Shown in pieces: positions 31,844 through 43,000 of a stretch of 64,000 nucleotides of DNA. The notes below the pieces were generated by a model. The model was not told the DNA's origin and did not search any database. It was given only the letters and a program-made list of their open reading frames with translations. Origin of the DNA: Axinella damicornis (Eukaryota > Porifera > Demospongiae > Axinellida > Axinellidae). The stretch's first letter is position 1. Each line of letters begins with the position of its first letter. Both the position numbers and the translations under genes were made by a program. Where the stretch lies: the NCBI GenBank assembly GCA_963931865.1, contig OZ007506.1, forward strand, positions 9,011,438 through 9,075,437, written 5' to 3'.

Positions 31844-34800
31844 ATGGCTGACTTGAGCGAAGAGGAGTTTCAAGCGCTGTATGCCTGGGTTGACGAGATC
31901 CCACTTTCCAGACAGAAGAAAAACGTCTCTAGAGATTTCAGTGATGGAGGTATACACATCAACGTGGACGTGGTGTCATGATAAACCATCTATTGGCAGT
32001 AGTACTGTCATGTGTCAGACCGCAGTTCTCATTCCTACATCATTGATCAGTAGCAGAAATTGTTAGCTGTGCAGAAGTGGGACTGTATCATAATTTACGC
32101 ATGCATGTTTGAATGCTGATTGGCCTCCCTTCCTCAGTGATGGCGGCTGAAGTGGTGCACTACTTCCTTCCCAAGCTGGTGGAGTTGCACAACTACTCAC
32201 CTGCCAACTCCCAGTCACAGAAGCTGGACAACTGGAGAACTCTCAACAGTGAGTGCATGTGTTGTGCCACAACACTTCACGTGAACCAAACACAAGGGGT
32301 GGTTGACTCTGTGACCCCAGACATGCACATCATATGATGTAATGAATAATCCCTCCCGTTCTGTTTTGAAGGATTGAGACTTGTAGCTGAGTACATAACC
32401 TAGTCTTGCTCCCAGGCTCCCATCCCATGGAGTCCTGGGAATGAGACTGCACAGTTATCCTTCAACCCAAGCTGGTCTTTTCTAGGCCATTAAACCATGT
32501 CTAGCTGCTAGACCCTAGGAATGGAGGAGTCTAGCAGAACATGCACGGTTTCTTGTTGCATGATGTAATGAAGCTATAATGCTTTGTAGACAGTACTAAT
32601 TATGTTAACCGATTGGTATGAACAACATAACTGAGCTGTTGCGCAGAAAGGGCTGCCGTAGTTGTATGTACTGAAAAACTGAGCAAGGAGGCGGAAAGTC
32701 GGCGAGAACAGTGTACCATGGAGCTGGGACGACACTTGGAGATCGTGTGGTACAGGTAGGTGAAGCATTGTCCACGGGATTGCCCAATATTGTGTGGAGA
32801 AGCTACAGAATTTATCTATAGAGCCTGCAGATATGCTACACAGTGACCTTGCCAACGTAAAGCAAAGCAGTTTAGCGCACTACCAGAGCGCCTGCTCGGC
32901 AGCGGGTGGAGTTCAGACTGCGGAGTCCATACTGAGATAGCTCAGCGATCTCTACCATTAAAGATGCTTGGAATTGCTCCTTTTTGTTCCGCTTTCAGCT
33001 CCCAGTATTCCAAGCTCCTTGCTCCGTACCCGAGGGCGTCTTCAATCTCTGTCTCCTCATACAGTAGCTTGCTCCATTTATTTCTGGGGGGGGGGGGGGG
33101 GGGGGGGGGAGGAGGGTCTAGCAGCTAGCTAGACTAGACCATGTCATAGCCACAGACCCGCAGGAAGTAATTTCAGTTGGTGTGGCGGTGAAAATTTAAA
33201 TGATGTAGGAGCCAAGCTAGACCATGCACCCCCACAGGAACATTTTGTCTTAATTCTGAGTGGTGCAATCTTGGGATGAAATTGCAAGAGTTCACCAACT
33301 TACTGCCACACCTAGCCAGAGTGTGGTGGCCTTCATCCATCAAATGGACTGGAGGTGGGAATGGCTTGGGAATGCTCGAGGCTAGTCTGGTCATGCATGA
33401 GCTGGTGAGAACTTTGAATTCCTCACTTCGATTGAGTGCAGTACTTGAATGGCCATTGGCGTATGCAAGCGAATAGCATAGCCCTTTCACCTAAAGTAAT
33501 GTGGTTCTATTCAGCTAGAGTTGAGAGTGGGAGGAAAATAATGGGAGGGGGGCAGGGAGGTAAGAAAAACTGCCATTTCAGTGATGCTGATTTACATATC
33601 TGCTTACAGGGAAGGTGTTCTCCCGTCTAAACTTCAACCTCCCTGATGACATAATCCAAGGTGTGGTAACCAGCAAACCTGGTGTGATTGAATTCATTCT
33701 CACCAACCTCAGAAACAAGGTGAGGCAGCCTCATCCCTTACGTCCCCCCCCCCCCCCCCCCCCCCCCCAAAGTGGAGGAGGCGGGAACAGCGAGGGAAAG
33801 TAGCTATGATATCCCCTAGAGGCTAAACTTAGGTAGGAATTGAGATGTCGCTGCACTAGACTGGTCAAATTTAATCACATCATCATGGAATGGTGTGAAG
33901 CGACAGGAAGGTTCAAACTCAGACGTGTGTATTTCTGGTGTACATAGGTGAGAATCACGTGCATTATGGTAATCTGCATATGTACAGATCGAGCGCTACC
34001 TTCAGAACCGAACAATGAGGGAGAATGCAAGGCAGGAACAGGGCTATCCCACAAGGGAAGAGGTCTACAGAGGAGTGGTGTACAATCCTGACCAACTCCC
34101 CACCAGCTACGGTGCAGGGGAATCACTTGCATACAATCACCAGGTATTCGAATCAGTCTGCACTCCTCCTGTTGAGCTATAGAAGTTGTGTTACAGGTGC
34201 CTCTAGACCCTAAGACATGGCTGCCCTTTCTTGTCTGTTAACTTAAAATTTCCTTCTCCATTGCTCACAGGAGCTGGTGAGGCACCCTGTCCCTGCACAC
34301 CTACCAGGAAGAGGAGCAGGAGGAGGGCAGTTTCCAAGCCTCACAGCAGCAGGGGGCTATCCTAACCCCACCCTCCACCGCACAACAACCCCAGTGTACT
34401 CACACGCAAAACCACCATTACTGCATGTGCACTCGCATCCTCCGCACACTACCCATGTGTCAAAGATCCCAGCGCCCAATCACCACTTATTCCAGATGAA
34501 GAAGGACTACACTATGGACGAAGAAAGGCACTTTTCTATCCCTTCGCTACCGCCCCTGAATCCTGGACAACAGTTGACGATGAGTGAGCTGAGATGCTCC
34601 AACCAGGAAAAGTCATCCAAGCTACTCGCCCTAGATAGCTGGAAGCAGCGCAACTATGCCAGTAATCCAAATAGGTGAGAAAGTTTGAGTGCTGAAAAGA
34701 AGTTCGACAATTTTGAGTAGCCCCACCCACTTCCTGAATGGGTATGGGTGGAGTAATGTGCAGTATGCAAGATGCTAGAGCTATGTAATGATTATGATGT

Positions 34801-35449
34801 ACTTCACATACGTTCATTATGGTATAACTGTGGTTGCATCATTCAACAATACTATGTATGTATAGACTATACGACAGTGTATGACTTGTCCGTATATATC
34901 ATCATTTAGACGTCTTCCAATGAATCCTAAGGCTGCTGTGCTGCCCCATGGCCACACAAAGCAGCGTGAAGGAAGTGCAGGGCTGAAGATCAGAATAGCC
35001 GAAAAAGACCAGAGGATACTAGAGTCACAAGAATACATACAGGTATCTATTAGATCATAGAGATAATCATAGCTAACCTCATAGCTGAAGGTTCCATGTA
35101 TAGGAAGGAATTCAGAACCTTGGATAAATCTCTGGAAATTAGTTAGTGCTTACATAGGCTGATGGATTGTACTGACATCAGTGAGCATCCTCAACAGTCA
35201 GCTGAATAATATGGTCTGCAGACTATAGTAATGATTATGTAACCTCAAACTATGTCATTACCAGTGCCCATGCAGTTTGAACACAGCTATCCTTGCTAAT
35301 ATCCCCTCTTTTCATTCTCAACTGTGTGTGCACAGTTACTGCAGATGAAGGTAACTCGGTTAGAACACCTGGTCCAGATCAAGGACATGAGGATCACTGA
35401 ACTTTCGAGACAGTTAGAGATGACACGACATCCCCTTCAAAAGAGATAG
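31844..35449 (+). CDS. SPEF1: SPEF1 (sperm flagellar protein 1 / CLAMP)
   Basis: Seven exons in phase: 31844-31949, 32138-32248, 33610-33719, 33988-34143, 34271-34674, 34910-35042, 35336-35449, giving 377 residues. Residues 1-110 are the CH-like domain typical of SPEF1: LYAWVDEIPLSRQKKNVSRD, FSDGVMAAEVVHYFLPKLVE, ANSQSQKLDNWRTLNRKVFS, RLNFNLPDDI, PGVIEFILTNLR. The middle (about 160-290) is Gly/Pro/His-rich linker. The C-terminus LLQMKVTRLEHLVQIKDMRI followed by TELSRQLE is the short coiled-coil conserved in SPEF1. The protein binds and bundles microtubules and sits in the ciliary central apparatus and in epithelial apical microtubules. It is divergent from SDF2 and has an X-box 105 bp upstream. 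Confidence 0.93.
32640..33080 (+). other. Coding-like remnants in SPEF1 intron 2
   Basis: Short stretches read like protein (for example EKLSKEAESRREQCTMELGR near 32670 and SIEPADMLHSDLANVKQSSL near 32815), but they are in different frames and broken by stops. They may be a decayed gene fragment. I cannot name the family. Confidence 0.3.
33086..33109. repeat. Poly-G tract (24)
   Basis: An uninterrupted G run in SPEF1 intron 2. A C25 run at 33744-33768 lies in the next intron. Both could form G-quadruplexes, on opposite strands. Confidence 0.9.
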
Positions 35450-36251
35450 CCCACAGATTCTTAATAATATTATTGCAATGTTCTTTCTGCTGATATCAAC
35501 TTCAGATTTCTCCTTATACTGTAAGATCAGAAATTTGCCATCTCCTGAAATTCTCAACTTCTCTAATAAGTGCCATACTCTGTGTGTTTTGTGTATGAAT
35601 ACAAGGTTGTTAGTGCAAGTACATTGTATGTACTCAACCACACAACCTTGTGAGTGAGTGTGTGTGGACTCAGCTACATGTACATGTCAAGCTGCGAGTG
35701 TGTGTGTATGTAGACCTACAAGATCGGTAGACACTGCAACTCTTCTCTGCAACACAAGTCCAGCAATTGAATCATAATAGTGTAATCTCTACACACCACT
35801 GAAGCTAATTATATTATATAGGGTCTAGTTCCACTCTTGGGTATGAAGCCATGGCAGTGTCTGGTTCCCACTTCTTGGTATGAAGCTAGGGCCAAGGGTC
35901 AACTATTGGCGCTCCTACTTCCATTACACTCTTCCATTGCATGCTTCTGTTCATATGCATTCAATTGTACTTTACAATAACATGTTCTGGAATAGCACCT
36001 GGGGTGCTACAGTGGTTTCCTGGTAGCCAGACTTCTATATAGAATGTGCACACGTCTGGTCTGTATGAGGATCCTGTAACTGTTTCCTGTAGCTAATTTG
36101 TTCACTGTGCTGACTCCTAGCATTAAATTTTTGCTCAATAATGATGTATTACGTTCCAATTAAGAAAGATGGTCAAATTTAATGATACTGTACAATCATG
36201 TCATGCTCGTACATTATTCAAGGTCCAAACTAAGACATAGCATGCAGTTAT
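35450..36251. other. Gene-free 3' flank of SPEF1
   Basis: AT-rich, with scattered GTGTGT and a partial copy (35820-35905) of the tatgaagctagggtcc repeat found at 39180-39600. No exon recognised. Confidence 0.4.
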
Positions 36252-36455
36252 TTAGGGTTCATAAACCCTGTCAAGGGCTTCATAACTGTTGTCTTCATCC
36301 TCCCTCATCAACTGTCCTTCAAACGCTCTGTAAGCTAAACATTGGCTCACTGGGATGTCTTGTCTTCCTTCTGCTGGATTTGTACCAGGTATTCCATATG
36401 CAACACATTCTGCCATTGGGATCTCATGCTGCAGCAGCAGCAGCTCCTCCAGAAC
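36252..36455 (-). CDS. Possible terminal exon of a receptor-like gene (tyrosine-motif tail)
   Basis: After a plausible acceptor (caatgtgcag) the minus strand reads 67 codons to a TAA with no break: a short leucine-rich start (VLEELLLLQHEIP), then four spaced tyrosines in ECVAYGIPGT, QCLAYRAFEG, NSYEALDR and VYEP-stop. Such tyrosine-rich tails are common at the C-termini of receptor kinases and adhesion receptors. No upstream exon could be linked; the next 900 bp on this strand are tandem repeats. It could equally be a chance ORF. Confidence 0.3.
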   Translation of the reverse strand, partial: VLEELLLLQHEIPMAECVAYGIPGTNPAEGRQDIPVSQCLAYRAFEGQLMREDEDNSYEALDRVYEP

Positions 36456-36564
36456 CTGCACATTGCCAACAGGACCCTGTCAATTACAAACTCCATGCAC
36501 ATGAATGATCTTCAGTCTCAATGCATAATATTGATCTATGTGCAAGAAAGGATAGGATAACTTG

Positions 36565-37352
36565 CAATGAGGCTGAGTCCAGCGAGTCAGCTGAGACTGC
36601 TGAGTCCAGCGAGTCAGCTGAGACTGCTGAGTCCAGTGAGTCAGATGAGACTGCTGAGTCCAGCGAGCCAGCTGAGACTGCTGAGTCCAGCGAGTCAGCT
36701 GAGACTGCTGAGTCCAGCGAGTCAGCTGAGACTGCTGAGTCCAGCGAACCAGCTGCGACTGCTGAGTCCAGCGCGAGTCAGCCGAGACGTACTGCTGAGT
36801 CCAGCGAGTCAGCTGAGTCCAGCGAGTCAGCTGAGACTGCTGAGTCCAGCGAGTCAGCTTGCCAACAGGACCCTGTCAATTACAAACTCCATGCACATGA
36901 ATGATCTTCAGTCTCAATGCATAATATTGATTTATGTGCAAGAAAGGATAGGATAACTTGTAATGAGGCTGAGTCCAGCGAGTCAGCTGAGACTGCTGAG
37001 TCCAGCGAGTCAGCTGAGACTGCTGAGTCCAGCGAGTCAGATGAGACTGCTGAGTCCAGCGAACCAGCTGAGACTGCTGAGTCCAGCGAGTCAGCTGAGA
37101 CTGCTGAGTCCAGCGAACCAGCTGCGACTGCTGAGTCCAGCGCGAGTCAGCCGAGACGTACTGCTGAGTCCAGAGAGTCAGCTGAGTCCAGCGAGTCAGC
37201 TGAGACTGCTGAGTCCAGCGAGTCAGCTGAGACTGCTGAGTCCAGCGAGTCAGCTGAGACTGCTGAGTCCAGCGAGTCAGCTGAGACTGCTGAGTCCAGC
37301 GAGTCAGCTGAGACTGCTGAATCCAGCGAGTCAGCTGAGACTGCTGAGTCCC
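36565..37352. repeat. 27-bp tandem array in two higher-order blocks
   Basis: The unit is about gagactgctgagtccagc plus gagtcagct, repeated about 10 times in 36565-36857 and about 14 times in 36965-37352. The two arrays are separated by a copy of a flanking segment of about 100 bp (ttgccaacaggaccctgtca to ggataactt) that also precedes the first array, so a larger block of about 395 bp was duplicated. Because 27 is divisible by 3, several frames stay open on both strands; this is not evidence of coding. Confidence 0.92.
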
Positions 37353-37544
37353 AAATTGAAACTGCATGTACTAAACATTCAAATGTAGCAAAGCCTCTGA
37401 CCACAAAAACAGCAGTATTATCATATAACAACACCCCCATGCCTTACCACCCCCATGCCTTACCATCCACATCCAAAATTCAGCACGTGCATGTACACAC
37501 TAGAAATCCGAGCTGGCTGAGACGTTCACAGCGGATTGGTTAAC

Positions 37545-38947
37545 TGCTTCTAGTAATGTTAGAAGCATTATAAAGTTCTCGCCTCGTCCACTCCACCACT
37601 CACAATGGGTACAAAGGTGCTCATAATTGACGCAGGATTTCCTTCATCGGGATCAAAAGTGATGTTAATCGATTGAGTGGAAAAATCCCTATGTTCCTCT
37701 GGGAAAGCTAAAGGAATGGACATAGATCTACATGTGAGGTGAATGGTAGCTCAAGATACTGCTGTCAAAATGTTGCTATCCAAAACCAGTGCAATAATTT
37801 TATGCACCCACAACTTGTATGGTCTTCAACTTAAGACACTCTGTACTTGTAATCATACTTCATTAGATACCATGCATGCTCTATAGGCATCTGTTACATA
37901 CATGTTAAAATGTCTGCACTTTCAGACTGACTATGTGGTAAATTTGTAACATAGGAGACCCATGAACTTGGATGGAGATCTACAGAAGATAATTCAGACA
38001 CCAATTAATACATCCACTCTGACTGATATAATAATTATTATATCAGTCAGACTGGATGGATCCTGGATTCTTTTTATAATTTCTGCGTGGATTATCACAT
38101 CCCCATCAAACTTAAAAGTTAATAGATACACATCTGGTGATCTCACATGTTGCTCTGTTTGGCTCAAGTGTGTTCACTGGAGGTAAGGCAGGTGCTGGCA
38201 GAGGTAGCCCAGCATCGATCACTGCTGACACATTCATTGGAGTGACTTGCAGTGCGAGGGTAGTGGCTATCGCTTTGTTCTTTATCACCCGAACTGGCAT
38301 TCACAGTTCTGTCTCACTTGCTCGGTAGTCATGCTCTGAGAACTGAACTACCACAACTGGACAAAGTATATGAAGTGATACCTTATCTTCTTATAAAATT
38401 ACTAGCTACATTTTCCCAACACAATGAGGTTAACTTTTACATAATATACTTAACACCCCTATAGAAAGGTATTATAGCAAGCATTTTCAGTAGGCATAAG
38501 CAGTTATCATTATATGGTTCACAGTTCTAATAAGCATAGTGCACATTTTCCCTCACAGTATCCACGAAATGCCACTATCCTTGTCATATTAGCTAGTACT
38601 AGTTCTTCTATAACCTTATATGCTAGCTGATATCAAATTATGTCCAGGTGTACTAACTGTCTTTAAGATCAGAAATTCGCCATCTCCTGAAATTCCACTT
38701 CTACAAGTGCCATACTCTGTGCATGTGTGTTTGTGTGTATGTATGTGCATGCGTACAAGTATTGTTAGTCCAAGTACACATACAACTCCCTGAGTTGCAT
38801 GTGTACGTATGTGTATACATACATGTATACAACTCTACATGTGTGTGTATGTGTACATGATAGATTGGTATTGCAAGTTACAGTACGTACGTACGTACAA
38901 CTCTGTGAGCGTGTACAATGTATGTGTTTGTGTGTGCATGTGTATAA
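37545..38947. other. Gene-free stretch downstream of the GH39 gene
   Basis: A perfect small palindrome gactgatataataattatta plus tatcagtc lies at 38021-38048. Minus-strand segments around 38050-38300 look mildly coding-like but could not be joined to any gene. TG/CA-rich sequence at 38720-38960. Confidence 0.35.
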
Positions 38948-40008
38948 CTACAAGATTGTTACTGTATTACTACTGCAAGTATCTACACAACTCTTGCAAC
39001 TCACCCTAGAGGGTAAGTAAACTGTGAAGGACAGAAAAGCCTCCTTCTGGTTGTGCACAAATGGTAGCTGCATTGGTTTCACTTCAGATGCTGCCATTAA
39101 CTCTTCTCTGTGGCACAAAATAAAATTCAACATAGTAATGCTTACACACATGCACTCCTGGGTGAGAAGCTAGCATCTATAGGACCGGGTATACCTATAC
39201 CACTGCTTGGATGGCACCAAGCTACAATTGGTCAGGTTCCCATACCATCCTGGGTACAGAGCTAGGATCCAGTTTCATACCATCCTTGGTATGGAGCTAG
39301 GGTCCAGTTTCCATACCATCCTGGGTATGAAGCTATTCCCATAGTAGTGGTATGGGAAGTTTGGAACCAGACCCTTCCAGGAATAGCTAGTATGGCAGGC
39401 AACCAGACCCTGGCTTCATACCCAGAAATGGCAGACCTACATGTAGCTTGATAAGGATGGTATGGGAACCAGACCCTAGCTTCATATAAACGCTAGCATC
39501 ATACCAGGAGTCGTAAGCAATCAGACCCTAGCTTCATATCCAGGGTGGCATGATAACCAGACCATAGCTTTATACCCAAGAGTGATATGGGAACGTATCC
39601 TAGCTTGATATTCAGTCACCTCTGCTGGCTGGTTAGTGCTGATGGTCGTTCCATGGTCTCCCATGCTGCTCTGGGATTGGCCTCGAATGTGCTAATCCGG
39701 TACATGGTGACGGAGGCAACTACGCTGTGTGACGGGACAGAGTTCAGCACGCAGGTCACGTTGAAGTGTCTCAGAAGATGAAGTGGGGGGGCAAAATTTG
39801 ACAGCAGTACCTGCATGAATATTGAATATCTCTATTGAGCTGTTGACACATGTCAGTGGGTGTCTCCAGAGGAGGTATCACACGATGACATCACAACTTA
39901 GTTGCGCATTCTCTAATGGACATTTCAGAGACAAAAGGTGTGAGATACCGGCAAAAGGTGTGAGATACAAGCAACAAAAGTGCTATGGAGATGAGACTGC
40001 AACTGATT

Positions 40009-40044
<36 letters not shown>

Positions 40045-43000
40045 GTTCGACCGTACTGAAGCTATCTATCTGTCTGGTCAAAACTTGCTCTTGTTGCTAG
40101 CTCAGCTGCTTGGCATTCAATGATCGTCAATCTGCCTGCTGAATGTTAGTCTGTTGTTTGATGTCAGCCAAATATTGCTTCAGCATGGTCAAAAATCCTA
40201 GCAGTCCCATCCCTGGTGTCGACAAGCTATATTGCCATTGGAATGTTCAATAGAGCATGTGCATAGTGGTCTCTGTATCACAACTATCGCATAGTGGTCT
40301 CTGTATCATGGTCATTATCACTAATACTATACCATGGAAGCTGCCACTAAAGTTTGGTTGTTCCCCAGACCCTCCTTTCTCGGGGTCAAGGGTCTAGCAA
40401 ACCAAAGGAGGTCTGACATGATGATGTCACAATTCAGATTTCACAATCAATATTCATGAGCATTATATTATCTACTACACCACCAAGAAAGAACATTGCA
40501 AATAGGTTGTAAGCACATACAGCAATATAACTATGAGCTCACGACTTCAAAGGGCATGTCGGTAAACTTAATCATGCCCGTCAGAAGCTGGGTTTGCAGA
40601 AGTACTTAGTCATGTATTTCAGTGATATAAGTGCAGCCACAGAAAGTTGGGAGCTTTAGCATCTTCACTCGTGCTAACCAATAGACCCTCCCTGTGTGAA
40701 ACAAAAACTCTGTTGCTATGGCAACGTCATTTCTTGTATCCATTGGTTACCCTGCATCTCAGGTTTGAAGTTGCACTGTGTCTGAGTTGTGAGCATCATG
40801 AGGTCATAACTCTGAACTCCAACAATTTTTCTTTGTTGCCAATATGGATACATGCCGGCCGGGCAGTAGCTGGTTAATAGCCTTAGATTTTGTAATACTG
40901 GCTGCATCCAGTTTAATTTGTACAAGGTCTAACATTATCATCTCCAAACAGTACCACCACCTACAGCAGTAGCTAATCATTTGTCTATGGGATTCTGGAG
41001 TAGCCACACCCACTTCTATGTTATAGGTGCCAGAATCTAGAATCTAGGGGGGTTCCTTCGGACCTCCTGGCTATAGGCATCACTGCAATAGGAACAGAAA
41101 TAGCATTTCACATGAGCAGGCGCGTTCATGGATTATGAAGCATACAGTGTAGTTCGTCTTGTTCCAAGGTGGTGGTACTGTTTGGAGATGATAATGTTGG
41201 ACCTTGTACAAATTGAACCGGATGCAGCCAGTATTAACTACTATTAACCAGCAATTTAAGGGCTTACATAATTATGGGTCTGATTAGCCCAAAGCTTATG
41301 TCCTAGAAGACCATCTAGTTTCCAGACTAACCTGCACCACATTGTTTGTCAACTCCATGACAACAAAGGCAGTCACTTCTGAAGTGTTCCTTCCATCGTC
41401 CCACTCAGCCACTATACTGTAGTTCCCCAGTCGGTGCAGTAGCTGGAATGCTCGGTATGCAGGCTTTGGTATTCCATTCACTGTCAGAAGACCGTAACCG
41501 TCATGAAATGGTACTGTATTGAAGAATAGCTGCAACAGAAGAATGACACAGAACAAATTTATTGAAATTCGACAGTAACTATAAAGGATGGCTACATATA
41601 TATAAAGGCTGAAGGTGAGAAGTGAGAAAATTAATAGCATTATATGTCTATAGACAACTATGACGTCTTCCAACCATTAACACTTTATCTGAAATGAAGA
41701 GTGCTCTATGTGCAACATTGATCTCACTCTGACCTCCTCAAAAATATCAGAGAAGGTCCAGTAGGAGAGAACGGCTACATCACTGACAACTTGGGGCACG
41801 ACCTTTGGAGTAAAATACATTATGATGTGTGTGTCTGCAAAAAGGGCAAACTTCCAAGGCATTTAATTTACCAAAAAGCTATGGCAACAGGACTAAACTC
41901 AATAATCTGATTCATGAGAATTAGACTAAACAACACCACTGTGTGTTGTTGGGGTGTGAGTAAGCACAGTTCATCACCTGAGCCACAAACGCTGCAGCAA
42001 ATGACGTGTCATCATTGTCTTCCAGTAGATAGAGGCCACTGTTGAACTCTGAGAACACCAGTGGATACATCCCAGCAACCTACACAGAAAATCATTATAC
42101 TTGTAATACCGCTGTGTGTGATTGTGAGCGACTATAGCTTAGTAAAGTATATGAGACCTTAATATTATTCCATGTGATGGCACACACGTTCTGCCCTATA
42201 AATAACTCATGCATGCATGGCAGGTTACATCACTACGACACAGCGCTCATCAGTGATACAACATCCACGTGCGTTCGATATGTGATGGCTGTGAAAAGAC
42301 CATGCAGCATTACCTATTATCACAAACGAGGAAAATAGTGGCAACCATACTCCTTGCAATGCAATTGGTAGGCAAACTCACTTTCAAATGATGAATCAGG
42401 TCTTACTCTCACCTCGTGGATAAATCAGCAAAATCAAAATTCATCCACCAGCAACAGGCAACCGTACTTACCATAATATTATTAGCCTTGTTAGGCTGTT
42501 TGTATAGGTGGCTAACTTTAAAGCTCACATAAACTATTGCATATATGTATGTACATAATTATTGTCTAGAACAGTCAAAGCAAGCAATGGTGGCTAATGG
42601 GACTGAGACAAAAGAACTGACAAGCTAGTTTCAGCACAATATTGAATCAGTGCATGATGGTAACCTTGGTGATGTAATCAGAATCTTTGCATGTGCCACC
42701 TTCCCTGAGTGCTCAAATATTTTCCCCCTACCAAAGGGAATATCTACCAAAGGGAATGTAGCTTGTTTCCCACTTCAACCGGTTAGCCTTTTCGCATCCT
42801 TATACCTCCTTAGTCTCCAAATCCAAGCTACATACACCACTGCTGGTATAACATTACCAGTGGGCAGCTGGAACTGCCGAGCATGTGTACCAGTACTATG
42901 ATGCTCACACATACTCCAGAGATTAGAGATTTAAGAAAGCTAGAGATTACTAGAGATCACTGGAGATCACCAGAGATTGCTATACACTACTGGAGTTTAC

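Noticed and set aside
36521..37543. ORFs of ESAET/SPASQL/SQLTRW-type repeats
   Set aside because: The unit length (27) is divisible by three, so several frames stay open by construction. No splice-linked or conserved domain.
37962..38330. Minus-strand segments resembling an extracellular domain (SPDVYLLTFKFDGDVIIHAE)
   Set aside because: They could not be linked by splice sites to the candidate tail exon at 36252 or to any other exon, and lie next to a perfect AT-rich palindrome.
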